A stretch of DNA of 64,000 nucleotides from Pyxidicoccus parkwaysis (lineage in GTDB: Bacteria > Myxococcota > Myxococcia > Myxococcales > Myxococcaceae), in NCBI RefSeq assembly GCF_017301735.1, contig NZ_CP071090.1, forward strand, positions 3,834,001 through 3,898,000, in the 5' to 3' direction. Made by a program: the position numbers and the translations under genes. This document shows, in pieces, positions 15,001 through 27,000 of this stretch. The notes beneath the pieces are model-generated. The model saw only the letters and a list, made by a program, of their open reading frames with translations. It was not told the origin of the DNA and searched no databases. Numbering within the stretch: position 1 is the stretch's first letter; each line of letters begins with the position of its first letter.

Positions 15001-18000
15001 TGTCGCAGGGCGCGGCGAAGCAGGTCGGCGTGTACGAGCTGTTGGACGTGAAGCACCCGACGCCGGCCGGAACGCTCGTCGTGAATGATCAGCTCGGTGG
15101 CACCTGGGTGTCCGCCGAGCAGACGCGGGTGGCGGCGGGAATCGCGTACGTCGCTGCGGGCGGCGGCAAGGTCCAGCGCTTCTCGGTGCGCGAGGGCACG
15201 GTGCCGACGCGGCTCGGCCGGGCCGCCGTGGTGGGCGACGCGCGCGCGCTGGCATTCATGGGCCGCTACCTCCTGGTGGGCACGCTGGTGCTGGACAACG
15301 CCGGCACGCCCATCGAGCTGCCGCTGAGCGACCCCTCGGATGCGGGGCGGCCGCTGGCGGGCGCGCTGGCCTCCGTGGAGCTGGACACGCTGGAGATTCG
15401 CGGCACGCAGCCTCGCGTGGGCGAGACGGTGGCTCCCGCCGAGGTGGCGCGAGTGCTGCTCACCGCGCTGCCGGATGTGGCCACCGCAGGCGAGGTGACG
15501 CTGGTGCGCGCGTCGGATGGCGAGCCGGTGACGGTGTCCCGCCAGGTGCGCGCGGACGAGCAGGGCGGCCAGGTGGTGCTGACGCCGAGCGCGCCGCTCG
15601 CGCAGGACCGTGAGTTCGAGCTGCGCGTGGGCGCGGGGCTGGCGGACCTGCGCGGTGCGAAGCTGGGCACGGAGGCGCGGGTGCGCTTCCGCACCAGCCG
15701 TGACGCGTCGCTGGAGCGGCCGGTGGTCACCGCCGTGTCGCCGGCCTACGGGCTGGAGGCCGGCGGCAACGTGGTGGAGGTGCAGGGCAGTGGCTTCCTG
15801 AAGGACTGCGTGGTGAAGGTGGGCGGTGCGCCCGCGCCCGTGCAGCAGCTCGGCTCCGACGGGCGCTGGGTGCGCGTGACGGTGCCTCCGGGCAAGGCCG
15901 GCGCGGCCGCCGTCGAGGTCATCAACCCGGGTGGCCTGTCCGGCCTGCGGCTGGGCGCGTACCGGTACCTGCCTCCGCCCGTCCTGACAGCGGTGCAGCC
16001 CAAGGCGGTGCCGTACGGCAGCCGTCAGGTGGTGACGCTGACGGGCCAGGGGCTCTTCCCCAATTCGCAGGTGCGGTTCGGCGGCGTGCCCGCGCGCGGC
16101 GTGACGCTGGACGAAACGGGTGCCCTCGAGGTGGAGGTGCCGGACGCGGTGACGGGCCAGGTGGAGCTGACGGTGCTCACGCCGGGCGCGCCGCCCCAGC
16201 AGGCCTCGTTGCCGGGCGGCTTCACCTTCTCGCTCGCCGAGCGCTCCCGGTTGGACGGTGTGGGCAGTGTGGTGGCCCGTCAGGGGCGCCGGGTGTTCGC
16301 CGCGAGCCAGGGCCTGCTGACGGTGGTGGACTTCAGCACCGCGAGCAGCCCGAGGCCCGTGGGCACGGCGACGGGAGTGAGCGGGCCGGTGGACCTCGCC
16401 ATTCACGGGGACGACCTGTTCCTCGCGGGCGACGGTGAGGTGGTGCGCTACGACATCTCGGCGGCGGTGTGCGCGCCCGAGCCGTATGCGACGTGCAGCC
16501 CGCAGGTGAAGGACCGCGTTCGGTTGTCGCCGACGACTGGCGTCGGCCTGCGCGCCGTGGCCGCGGGACGCTCCGGGGCGTACGTGGCGGTGGCCGGCGG
16601 CAACGAGCTGGCGCTGCTGGCGCCCGTGTCCGGTGCCTACGTGGTGGTGGGCCGCACGCTGCTCGGAACGGGCGTGGTGCAGGACCTGGACGTGGTGGAC
16701 GACGCCCTGCTGGTGTTGGTGCAGGACGGAGCGGGCTCGAGGCTGGAGGTGCGCGGCACCGAGGGCAGCAGCCTGCCGCTGTTGGCAGAGGTGCCCGGGC
16801 TCGGCGCCACCGCGGGTGCACTGGCTCACGAGGGTACGCGCGTGGCGGTCTCCGCCGGTGCGCGCCTGTACCTGCTCGACCTGACGGACGTGACGGCGCC
16901 GGGCATCGTGGCGACGGTGACGGACCCCAGCGGCGGCACCTCGAGGACGCTGGCCCTGGCCGGGCCGTGGCTGCTGGCCGCCAATGGCAGCCGCGTCTCG
17001 TGGCTGGACGGCACGCAGGGCCTGCGCGAGCGGACCTTCGGTGACGTTTCCAACGCCGGCCCTGGCGCGGCGGTGGTCAACGGCGTGGCCGTGGTGGGCT
17101 CTGGCAGCGGGCTGCGCCTGCTGAACCTGCCGTACCCGACGGTGGACTCGCTTTCGCCGCTGCCGGGTGGCCGGGTGGTGCCGGGCGGGAGTGTCTCCGT
17201 CTCGCTGGCGGCGGAGCTGCCCGCCTCGGTGGCGGCCGCGTCCACGCTGGAGCTGCGGGACGGCGCCTCGCCTGTGCCGGGCACATTGTCTCCCGGTCCC
17301 ACGTCGCTCGCCTTCGTCCCCTCGGGCCCGCTGGATGCGGCCCGGACGTACGTGGCGCGGCTGGGGCTCGCGGACTTCCCGGACGTCGTCGGTGGAACGC
17401 TGACCGGCCCGTGGGAGTACCCGCTGCGTGCCGGTGGAGCACCGGTGTCGCTGCGCGTGGACGCCGTGTCGCCGGGAAGCGGCCCGCTCGCAGGCGGTAT
17501 CGCCGTGGACGTCACCGGCATCGGCTTCGATTCCTCGACGCAGGTGTTCATCGGCGGGGCCCAGGCTGCGCTCGACGGCGCGGTGCATCCGGATTCCCTG
17601 CGAGTGACGCTGCCGCCGTCGCTGATGGCGGGTCCGGCATCGGTGCGTGTGGTGCGCGCGTCGGATGGGGCGGAGGTCTTCGCTCCGGCGACGTTCCTGT
17701 ACTTCCCGCCGCTGGCCTACGCGGGCGTGGTGCCTGGCGCGGTGGACGTGGCGGGCGGCTGGGTGCGCATCTCCGGCTTCGGCTTCCACCGCGGGCTGGA
17801 GGTGTACTTCGACGGCGTCCGGGCGAACACCCGGAGCTGGACGCCCGACAGCGTGGAGGCCTTCGTTCCCGCCGGCGCGGAGAAGCGCGTGACGCTCACG
17901 TTGCGCCAGCCCGGTGCGCAGGATGTGGTGGTGGCGCAGGCCGTCTACCGGGGCGACGTGCGCGCGCCCGTGGTGGAGCGCGTGGAGCCGCTGGACTCGG

Positions 18001-21000
18001 TGGGGACGCAGTCCGTCCCGCTGGCGGCCTCCTTCGAGGTGCGGTTCGACGAGGCACTGGCCGACGCGAGCGCCAGCCACGTGCAGTTGGTGCGTCACCC
18101 GTCGGGGGTGTCGGTGGCGGGCACGTCGGTGCTGCTGGCCGACCACCGGACGGTGCGCTTCACGCCGGCCTCGGCGCTGACGTCCACGATCTCGTACCGA
18201 CTGCTGGCGAGCGGCGTGACGGACGTGGCGGGCAATGTCGCTGCGGACTACTCGAAGGTCTTCCGCACCGTGGACACGGTGAAGCCCACGGTGCGCCTGC
18301 GGCGTGCCGGCGGTGACGTGGTGATGGACTGCGCCCTGGGCGCGGACGGCGAGCTGACGGGCTGCGCCCAGTTCGCGGGCGGCGTGGCGTGGTCCTTCCA
18401 GGTGGAGGGCACCGACGACAGCGGGAGCCAGGTGACGACGTCGCTCAAGGTGGACGGCGCGCCGGTCTCCGGCAACTCCAACATCTACTCGTACACGTGG
18501 CCGGTGTCGGCCGTGGACACGACGGCGGAGCTGGTGGCCACGGCGACCGATGCCAGCGGCAACACGAGCGACCCGCTGCTGGTGCGGGTGAAGGTGGTGA
18601 CCGACTCGCCGCCGTCCGTCTACTTCCAGCAGCCGGCCGAGAATGTGGCGCGCGTCGAGGGCTCCACAGAGACGGTGGTTGTGGACGCCAAGGACAATCA
18701 CGCGCTCGCCTCGCTGGAGCTGCGAGTGGACGGCGTGCCGGTGGCGAAGCTCGATGCGCCGGGCGGGGCGAACGCGTCGCTGACGCACGCGGTGGTGCTG
18801 GCGCCGGTGGCGGGCACGGCCGGGAGCGAGACGCGGGTGCTGACGGCGTACGCCACGGATGACCGCGGCCAGGTGTCGGCCTCCGTGCCGCGCAACATCA
18901 CGGTGAACCGCGACACGACTGCGCCCATGGTGGAGTTGCGCGCGCCGCAGGTGGGTGAGCGGGTGGTGGGCGGCTCGCGCGTGGCGCTGGAGGCGGTGGC
19001 CTCGGATGCCAACGGCGTGAAGGAAGTGGAGTTCTTCGTGGACGGTGCGTCCGTGGGTGTCACCCGGAACGCGCCGTGGACGGTGTCGTGGTCCGCTCCG
19101 GTGGTGACGTCCGCCGGGACGCACGAAGTGAAGGTTGTGGCGCGGGATTCGCGCGGCAATGCGGGCGAGGCGACGAACAGCTTCACGGTGGAGTCGTCGC
19201 CGGTGCGGCCGTACGTGGCCCTGCGGGCTCCGGCGGCGGGGGGCTCGCTGCAGGAGGGCCGGCCCTTCGAGGTGGTGGTGGATGCCACCGCGCCGGCCGG
19301 CGTTGCCTCCGTGCGGATTCGCGCGGGTGCGCAGGAGCAGGTGCTCACCCGGGCGCCCTGGAGCGCCGTCTTCACGGCGCCGGTACTGGATGGAGGCTCG
19401 GCGCCGCTGGCGCTGGAAGCCCAGGCCACCGACGAGGCCGGCGCGACGAGCACCATTGCCCGCCGCCAGGTGACGGTGGTGGATGATGGGCAGGTGGGCG
19501 TCGGCGTGTCCCTGGCGCAGGAGCCGGACGGCCTGCTGCTGCTGGGCGGCTCGACGCTGGCGCTGACCGGTACGACGGACGGTGGCACCGCGCCGGTGCT
19601 GTCGGCGTCCGTGGCGGACACGGACCTCGCGGTGCGGCTGTCCGCGGATGGCATGCACGGCGAGGCGCTCCTGCCGGACGGCCCCGAGGGGGCTCCGGTG
19701 GTGACTCGCGCGTCCCTGGTGGCGCCGGGTGGCGCCTCTGGAGTGACGGAGCGGACCGGCGCGCTGGCTGTCTTCAGCAGCGGCCAGGCCGTGAGGGTGG
19801 AGGACGCGGCGGATGCACTGGAACCGGTGGCGCTCGTCTCGCGCGGCGACACGGTGGCGGTGGTGCGCTCCACTGGTAGTGGTGGCGGCGAACTGGAGCT
19901 GCGCTCGCGGCAGACGGGCGCGCGGCAGGCCGCGAGGATCCTTGTCGGCGAGCCGGTGGGCGTTGCCTTCACCGGCAATGCCCTCACGGTGGCCCTGCGT
20001 CGCGGCGGCGCGGGAGCGCTCGAGCGATTCGCGCTGCCGGGGCTGGAGCCCCAGGGTACGACGTCGCTGGTGCGCGAGCCCACGGCGCTGGACGGCGCGG
20101 GCAGCGTGTTCGCCCTGGGCACGGACGAGGGCGTCGAGCTGCGTCGCGCCGACGGGGCCTGGGTGGGCCGGTTGGTGCTCGGCCCGGTGAAGGCGCTGTC
20201 GGCCGAGGGTGAGCGGCTCTTCGTGCTCACGGCGAGCGAGCTGCTGGCGGTGGACATGACGCACGCCCATGAGCCGGAGGTCGTCGCTCACGTCGCGCAC
20301 AGCGGGCAGTCCTTCACTGCCGTGGCGGCTCTGGCGGACGGCGGTGTCTGCGAGGCGGGCGCACGGGTGCGCTGCTTCGCGATGGACTGGAGCACGAGCA
20401 CGCTCACGTCCCGCGGCGAGAGCGTGTTGGGGGCGTCGGCGCGCAGCGCGTCGGCCTTCGGTGACCTGCTCGTGGTTGGGACGGACTCGGGCGCGCGCGT
20501 GCTGGATGTGCGCGGCGTGCCCATGGGTGCGGGTGTGTACCCGGCAGTGACGGGCCCGGCGGCCCTGGTGCCCGGCGCGCTCATGAGCGGGCTGTCTCGC
20601 GGTCTCGCGCGGCTGCCCGTGGTCCGCGGGCCGGCCACGCCGAGCCTCTCGCTGCAAGTGACGGCGACGGCGGCTCGTGGCGAGCGGGTGGCGTTGGACG
20701 CGCACGTGTCCGACGACGTGCTGGCGCTCAACGGCTTCACCGCGGAGCTCTCCGTCAACGGCGTGGTGGTGGACGCGCGCGATACGCGCCTGCCTGCGCA
20801 GATGGACCTGCCGACGGCGGGCGACTCGGCCACGGTGGAACTCGTGGTGAGGGACCTCGCGGGACGTCAGGTTCGCGTCTCGCGCACGACGGTGCTCACT
20901 GAGTCGGGCGAGGGGCCGGTGCTTGCGGAGGTCCACCTCCCGGAGGAGGTCGAGGAGGACACGTACTTCCCGGTGGTGGCCATTCCCGAGAACCCCGCGC

Positions 21001-24000
21001 GGGTGGCCAGCGTGGACGTCACATTCGAGGGCTCGCAGGAGACGGTGTCGCTGACATCACCGGCGCTGGCCGGAGAGCTGAAGGCCCCGTCGGTGGGTAG
21101 CCGCACGTCCATGACGGTGACGCTGGTGGCGAAGGATGCACAGGGCCGCCAGGGGCCGCCCGTGCAGCGCCAGGTGTGGGTGCGCGACGGGCTCGGCGGA
21201 CAGGGCCCGGTGGTTCACCTGGATCCGGTGGGAGCGCCAGCGCACGAGGGCAGCTTCGTCACGGTGCACGCGACGCTCACCCCGGGGGCTTCGGGCGACA
21301 GCATCCTGTTCCTGGTGGACGGCCAGGAGGCTGCTCACGTCCTGGGCTCGGACGTCGAGGCCGCCCTGCGGATGCCGCTCGTGGAGGGCGCCCGCCAGGT
21401 GACAGTGAAGGCGGTGGCTCGGGATGGCGAGGGACGTGAGTCCGCGCCGGCCTTCCTGACGATTGACGTATTGGATGACCTGGAGGCTCCGTCGCTCGAC
21501 ATCGACGTGGACCCCTCGGGTGAAACGGTGGCTGCGGGCAGCGAGCTGATGGCCCGGGCCTTGGCCGAGGACAACGTCGTCCTGGAGCAGGTGACGCTGG
21601 AGCTGTGGCTGGCGGGGACGCGCGTGGCCACGGGCGGCACGGTGCTGCGCTACCGCGTGCCGGAGTCGACTCCCGCCGGAACGGTCCTGGTGCTCCGGGC
21701 GCGTGCCGAGGACCGCTCTGGAATCAGCAAGCTCGACGCGCGGACGCTCACGGTGGTGGCTCCGGTGCTGCCGGCCGAGGTCGCCAACGTGGCGATGACG
21801 GGCGCCTCGCGCCTGACGCGGCTGGGCGAGTACGTCTACGTGGCACGTGCGTCGGGCTTGTGGGTGGCCCGCGTGAAGGAAACGGCCGGCGCGCCGACGC
21901 TGGAAGCGCTCGGGTCGGTGACGACGCCGGTGGCGCCGCAAGGTGTTGCGGTGCTGGGCTCGCACGTCGCGCTGGCGCTGGGCACGTCCGGACTGTGGCT
22001 GGTGGACGTGAGCACGCCCGCGGCGCCCGTGGTGACCGCGCGGCTGGCGGGCAACTACCTCTCCGTCGCCGCGTCGGAGCGCTTCTACGCGACGCGTGTG
22101 TCCGGGACCGGGGTACGCATCGTGGAGTCCCTGGACGTGGGGGATGCATCTGCTCCCGTGGCGACGCAACTGTCGCAGGGGGGCACCGGGTTGCTGCTGG
22201 GCGCGCTGGCGGATGGGCCGATTGTCGTGGACAGCGACTCCTGGGTGCGGGTGCCGGTGGTGACCGCGTTGGGCCAGGTGACCGCGCTCTCCGTGTCCGT
22301 CGCGCCGGCGGTGGTGCGCGCGGCGCAGGGCGATGGCGACCTCCTGGTGGTGGGAACGGACCGCTCGCTGAGGGCCTGGATGCGAGGCAGTGGGCTGACC
22401 CTTGAGTCCGTGGCGGACATGCCGCTTCCCGCGGGCGTGCGTGCGCTGGACGTGGTGCGGGGCGTGGCCTACGTGGCGTGCGACGACGGCTGGCTGCGCG
22501 TCGTGGACTTCCGTGAGCCAACGGAGCCGCGAATGCTGGCGCGGGCGCGGCTGGACGCGAGCGACCTGACGGTGGACGGCGGGCTGCTGCTGGCGACGGG
22601 CTCCTCGGGTGTCCAGCTGGTGCGCCTGGCAGTCCCGGCGCCCGGAGTGGCCGCGGGGACGGCGACGCTGCCCGACAGCGCGGTGGCGCTGGCTCCCTTC
22701 CGTGGGGGGGCGGTGGTCGCGACGCGGAGCGCTGGAGTGCAGGCACTCGACGTGACGGGCGGAGCCACGCCGCGCGTGGTGGGTGCGCTGCTCGCGGGTG
22801 CGGACGTGCAACAGGTGGAGCACGTCGGCCGCGACGTGCTCGTGCTGGACGGCAGTGGCCTGAAGGTCGCGGTCGAGACGGCTTTGGGCACGTTGCAGGG
22901 GAACGACCCGCGCGCATCCGCGCTCCAGTCGTTGGGGAGCGTGGAGCAGTTCTCCGCGTCGGTGGGCCGCGTCTGGACCATCTCCGCAGGCACGCTGAAG
23001 ACGCTGCGCTGGCCGCAGGCGGATGGGGCGAGCTCGCTGCTCCTGGGCAGCACGGCGGTGGACGTGGCCGGTGACGAGCATCGCGCGCTGGTGGCGCTCG
23101 GCGCTCAGGGCGTGGCCGTGGTGGAGGTGGCGCCGTCCGGCCAGCTCCGGCACGTGGCGACGTTGCCGGTGACGGCCACGGCGGTGGCGCTCGAGGGCTC
23201 GCTGGCGGTCGCTGGCGGCGGAAGCTCGCTGTCGGTGTACACGTTGGTGGACGGGGCGGAGGCGGAGCTGGTGGGCACGGTGCCCACGGCCGGCATCGTG
23301 AAGCGCATCCGGCTGGAAGGCCGGCTGGCGCTCGTGAGCGAGGGCTCGGCGGGAGTCGAGCTCTGGCACCTGCCCGAGACGAAGTCCCCGGCGCGGCTGG
23401 CGCAGGTGCCGGCCACGGGCGCGAGCGACGCGGTGCTGTCCGCGGGCCGGCTGTTCGTCGCGGACGGGACGGCGGGAGTGCGTGCCTTCACGCCTCCGGA
23501 GGCCGCGGAGCCTTCGGTGCGCGTGTTCCAGCCCACGAGCCCCGTGGTGGTGGAAGCGGGGGGGGAGCTGGTGCTGTCCGGCCTGGCGCACGGCATCGGC
23601 GTGGATGACGCCGAGCTGGTGGTGGACGGCCAGCCCGTGGTGGCGGTGGAGGAGACGGGACTGAGGGCGCGCTGGCGGGTGCCGGGCAACTCGCCTGCGG
23701 GTAGGCGTCATGCGCTCCAGCTGCGAGTGCGTGCCGCAGGGGGCACCGAGGCGCTGTCTTCCGCGCTCACAGTGGAGGTGAAGGCGCCCGCGACTGGTGC
23801 TCCGTCCGTGACGCTCTCGTGGCCGCAGCCGGGCACGCAGCTCCGCTCGGGCGAGGCGCTCACCGTGAAGGCGATCCGCTCGGGCGGACTGTCTCCCTAC
23901 AGCGTGACGGCCCGGCTGGGGACGATGAGCCTGGGCAGTCTGGCACCGGACCCGACGAATCCCTTGCAGTACACGGCGCTGGTGCGCGTGCCGGTGGTCG

Positions 24001-27000
24001 CCACGACGGCGGACCTGCCGCTCACGGTGCGGTTGATGGATGGTGCGGGGCGGCCGGTGGAGGCCATCGCGCAGGTCCATGTGCTGGCGGACACGCAGTC
24101 GCCAGCGGCGCCGACGGGCCTGCCCCAGCAGCTGCGGGCGGGGCCGTACGTCAACGTGCTGCAGTTGAGCGCCACGGATGACGGCGTGGTGTCGCTGACG
24201 CTGGAGAAGGACGGCGTGGTGGTAGCTACGGCGTCCGAGTCGCCGGGCACGGTGGTCCTCAACCACTCCCTGGTCCTCCCCGAGAACTCGGTGGGCCAGA
24301 CGGTGACGCTGAAGGTGACGGCCGTGGATGTCCTGGGCCGGAGCAATTACAGCGAAGCGACCTACACGGTGGTGCCGGACGGAGTGGCGCCGCAGGTGTC
24401 GTTCGCGGCCTCCGAGCCTCCAGATATGGCTTTCGAGTCGACGACCATCACGGTCCGCGCGACTGCGTCCGATCCAGACGGCGACCTGGCAAGCGTGCGC
24501 TTGTTCGCGGATGGCGTGGAGCTCACGCCGACGTCGAGCAACAACGGTCAGGTGGTGGCGACGTACAAGCTGCCCCGTCTGGCGGACAAGCCGGTGGTAG
24601 TCTTCAGCGCGGTTGCGACGGACGCGCGTGGACGCAGCAAGAGCGCCGAGCGCACCACGACGCTCAAGGCCAACACTCCGCCCGTGCTCAGCTTCACGAT
24701 GACGCCCAACCCTGCGCTGCAGGGCGAGACGGTGACGGTCTGCGCCCAGGCCCAGGACAACATCAGCCTGACCAGCTTCACGGCGTCGGTGGATGGCGTT
24801 GCAATGACCACGCGCACCACATGCGGCACGGGCTGCGAGAAGCTGTGCGCGAGCAAGACAACCGGTGCCACGACGACACAGGTGTCCGTGACGGCGAACG
24901 CCACGGACAACGACAGCACGACAGCCACGAAGTCGGACGTCTTCTTGGTGAACGTCAACAAGGCGCCGGTCGTGACGCTCTCGAGCATCAACTACATGAG
25001 CGTCGGGATTGAGACGACCTTCTCGGGACGGGTGAACGATGAGCGCAGTCCGCTGGCCTGGGCCGAGTTCCGGGTGAACGGAGCTGTGGTGGGAAGCCGG
25101 ATCAGTTCACCCGGAACGGGTGTCTCCTTGAGCCAGCGTTACACGCCGGCATCCACTGGAACGGTTCGCGTCTCGCTGGTGGCTCAGGACACGCTGGGCC
25201 TGCAGTCGGAGCACTTCCTGGATGTGCAGGTATTCCAGCCCGAGGGGCTCCCGGATTACGTCGCCGCGGACAATCGCGACTTCGAGAACAAGGACATCGT
25301 CATCAAGGGTGGCAGGACGGTGCGGATTGATGGCGTCCACACCTTCAACAATGTCTATGTGACTGAGAACTCGACACTGACGCACAGCCCACAGGGCTTG
25401 TCGAGCCGGAATGTGCTCGACCTCACGGTGACGGGCATGGTGCGCGTGGACAGCGGCAGTGCCATCGACGTGAGTGGGAAGGGGTACCTGGGCGCGCTGC
25501 AGGGGGGCAACACGGACGTCTGGGGACGCACGAAGGGCAACGTGCCCAGCGGGTTGAGGGACTCTGGCGGCAGCCATGGTGGCTATGGAGGGGGACGGGG
25601 GACGAGTGGAGGAGGCATGCCGTTGTACGGGGACTACAAGGACCCGTCGGACTTCGGCTCGGGAGGAGGCCTCTCGACGGACACCTACCAGTACAACCGC
25701 GGAGGCAATGGCGGTGGAGTCATCCGGCTGAAGGCGGCGAGCCTGAAGCTGGATGGAAAGCTGAAGGCGAATGGACTGGCAGGTGAGAGCAATGGATTGG
25801 CCGGAGCGGGTGGCTCCATCCGCGTGGAAGTGGCGGAAGCACTCAGCGGCACCGGCGGCATGGAGGCGCAGTCACTCGGCAACTACGGCGGAGGTGGCCG
25901 GGTGGCGGTGTACTACGGCTCGGTCAGTGACTTCGACCTGGGCAAGGTGCAGGCCAATAGCTTCGGTAACGCAGGTGTGGGCACGGTGTACCTGAAGGGC
26001 AGCCAGCAGCCCTATGGCGAGCTCATCCTCGACAACCGCAACAGCGGCAGTGGCAGTGTGAAGGTCACGCCGGTGGAGGGTGGTGCCTATGACCGCTTCG
26101 CCGTGCGCGGCGGCGCCAGGGTTGAGGTTGCAACGGACGTGGTGGCGAGCAACCTGGAGCTGGCTGGAGGCCAGGCGGCATTCACAGGCTCGGTGACGGC
26201 GGGCAACGTGGGCCCGGTGACGTTGGCGGCGAGCGCCACCTTCGCTGCCTTCTCCGCGCCGCAGGTGACGTCCTTGAAGGTGAGCAACGCGGTCGTTTCC
26301 TTCACGCGTCCATGGGGATTCCCGGAAGGGATTCCCGTGGAGGTGTCGAGCACCCAGTCCGTTGCAGCGGAACTGGCCGTGGTGACGCCTCCGGGAAGGC
26401 CGCTGCACCTGGCGAGCCTGAAGGTGACGGGGTTCTCCCTCTATGCCGGTGCGACGCTGACGGCGCAGCCCGCCACCACCAGCCAGGCGTACCCGCTGGA
26501 CCTGGACGTCAGCGGTCCGGTGGAGGTGGGGGCGTACGGCGCCATCGACGTGAGTGGGAAGGGGTACCTGGGCGCGCTGCAGGGGGGCAACACGGACGTC
26601 TGGGGACGCACGAAGGGCAACGTGCCCAGCGGGTTGAGGGACTCTGGCGGCAGCCATGGTGGCTATGGAGGGGGACGGGGGACGAGTGGAGGAGGCATGC
26701 CGTTGTACGGGGACTACAAGGACCCGTCGGACTTCGGCTCGGGAGGAGGCCTCTCGACGGACACCTACCAGTACAACCGCGGAGGCAATGGCGGTGGAGT
26801 CATCCGGCTGAAGGCGGCGAGCCTGAAGCTGGATGGAAAGCTGAAGGCGAATGGACTGGCAGGTGAGAGCAATGGATTGGCCGGAGCGGGTGGCTCCATC
26901 CGCGTGGAAGTGGCGGAAGCACTCAGCGGCACCGGCGGCATGGAGGCGCAGTCACTCGGCAACTACGGCGGAGGCGGCCGGGTGGCGGTGTACTACGGCT

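Noticed and set aside
10464..20936. Open frame of 3490 codons on the - strand opposite the giant gene
   Set aside because: It is a shadow of strong G/C third positions on the + strand. The translation is His/Arg/Gln-rich without domains, and the + strand has clear TIG and LVIVD motifs throughout.
21057..24266. Open frame of 1069 codons on the - strand
   Set aside because: Same compositional shadow of the giant gene; Arg/His-rich, no family features.
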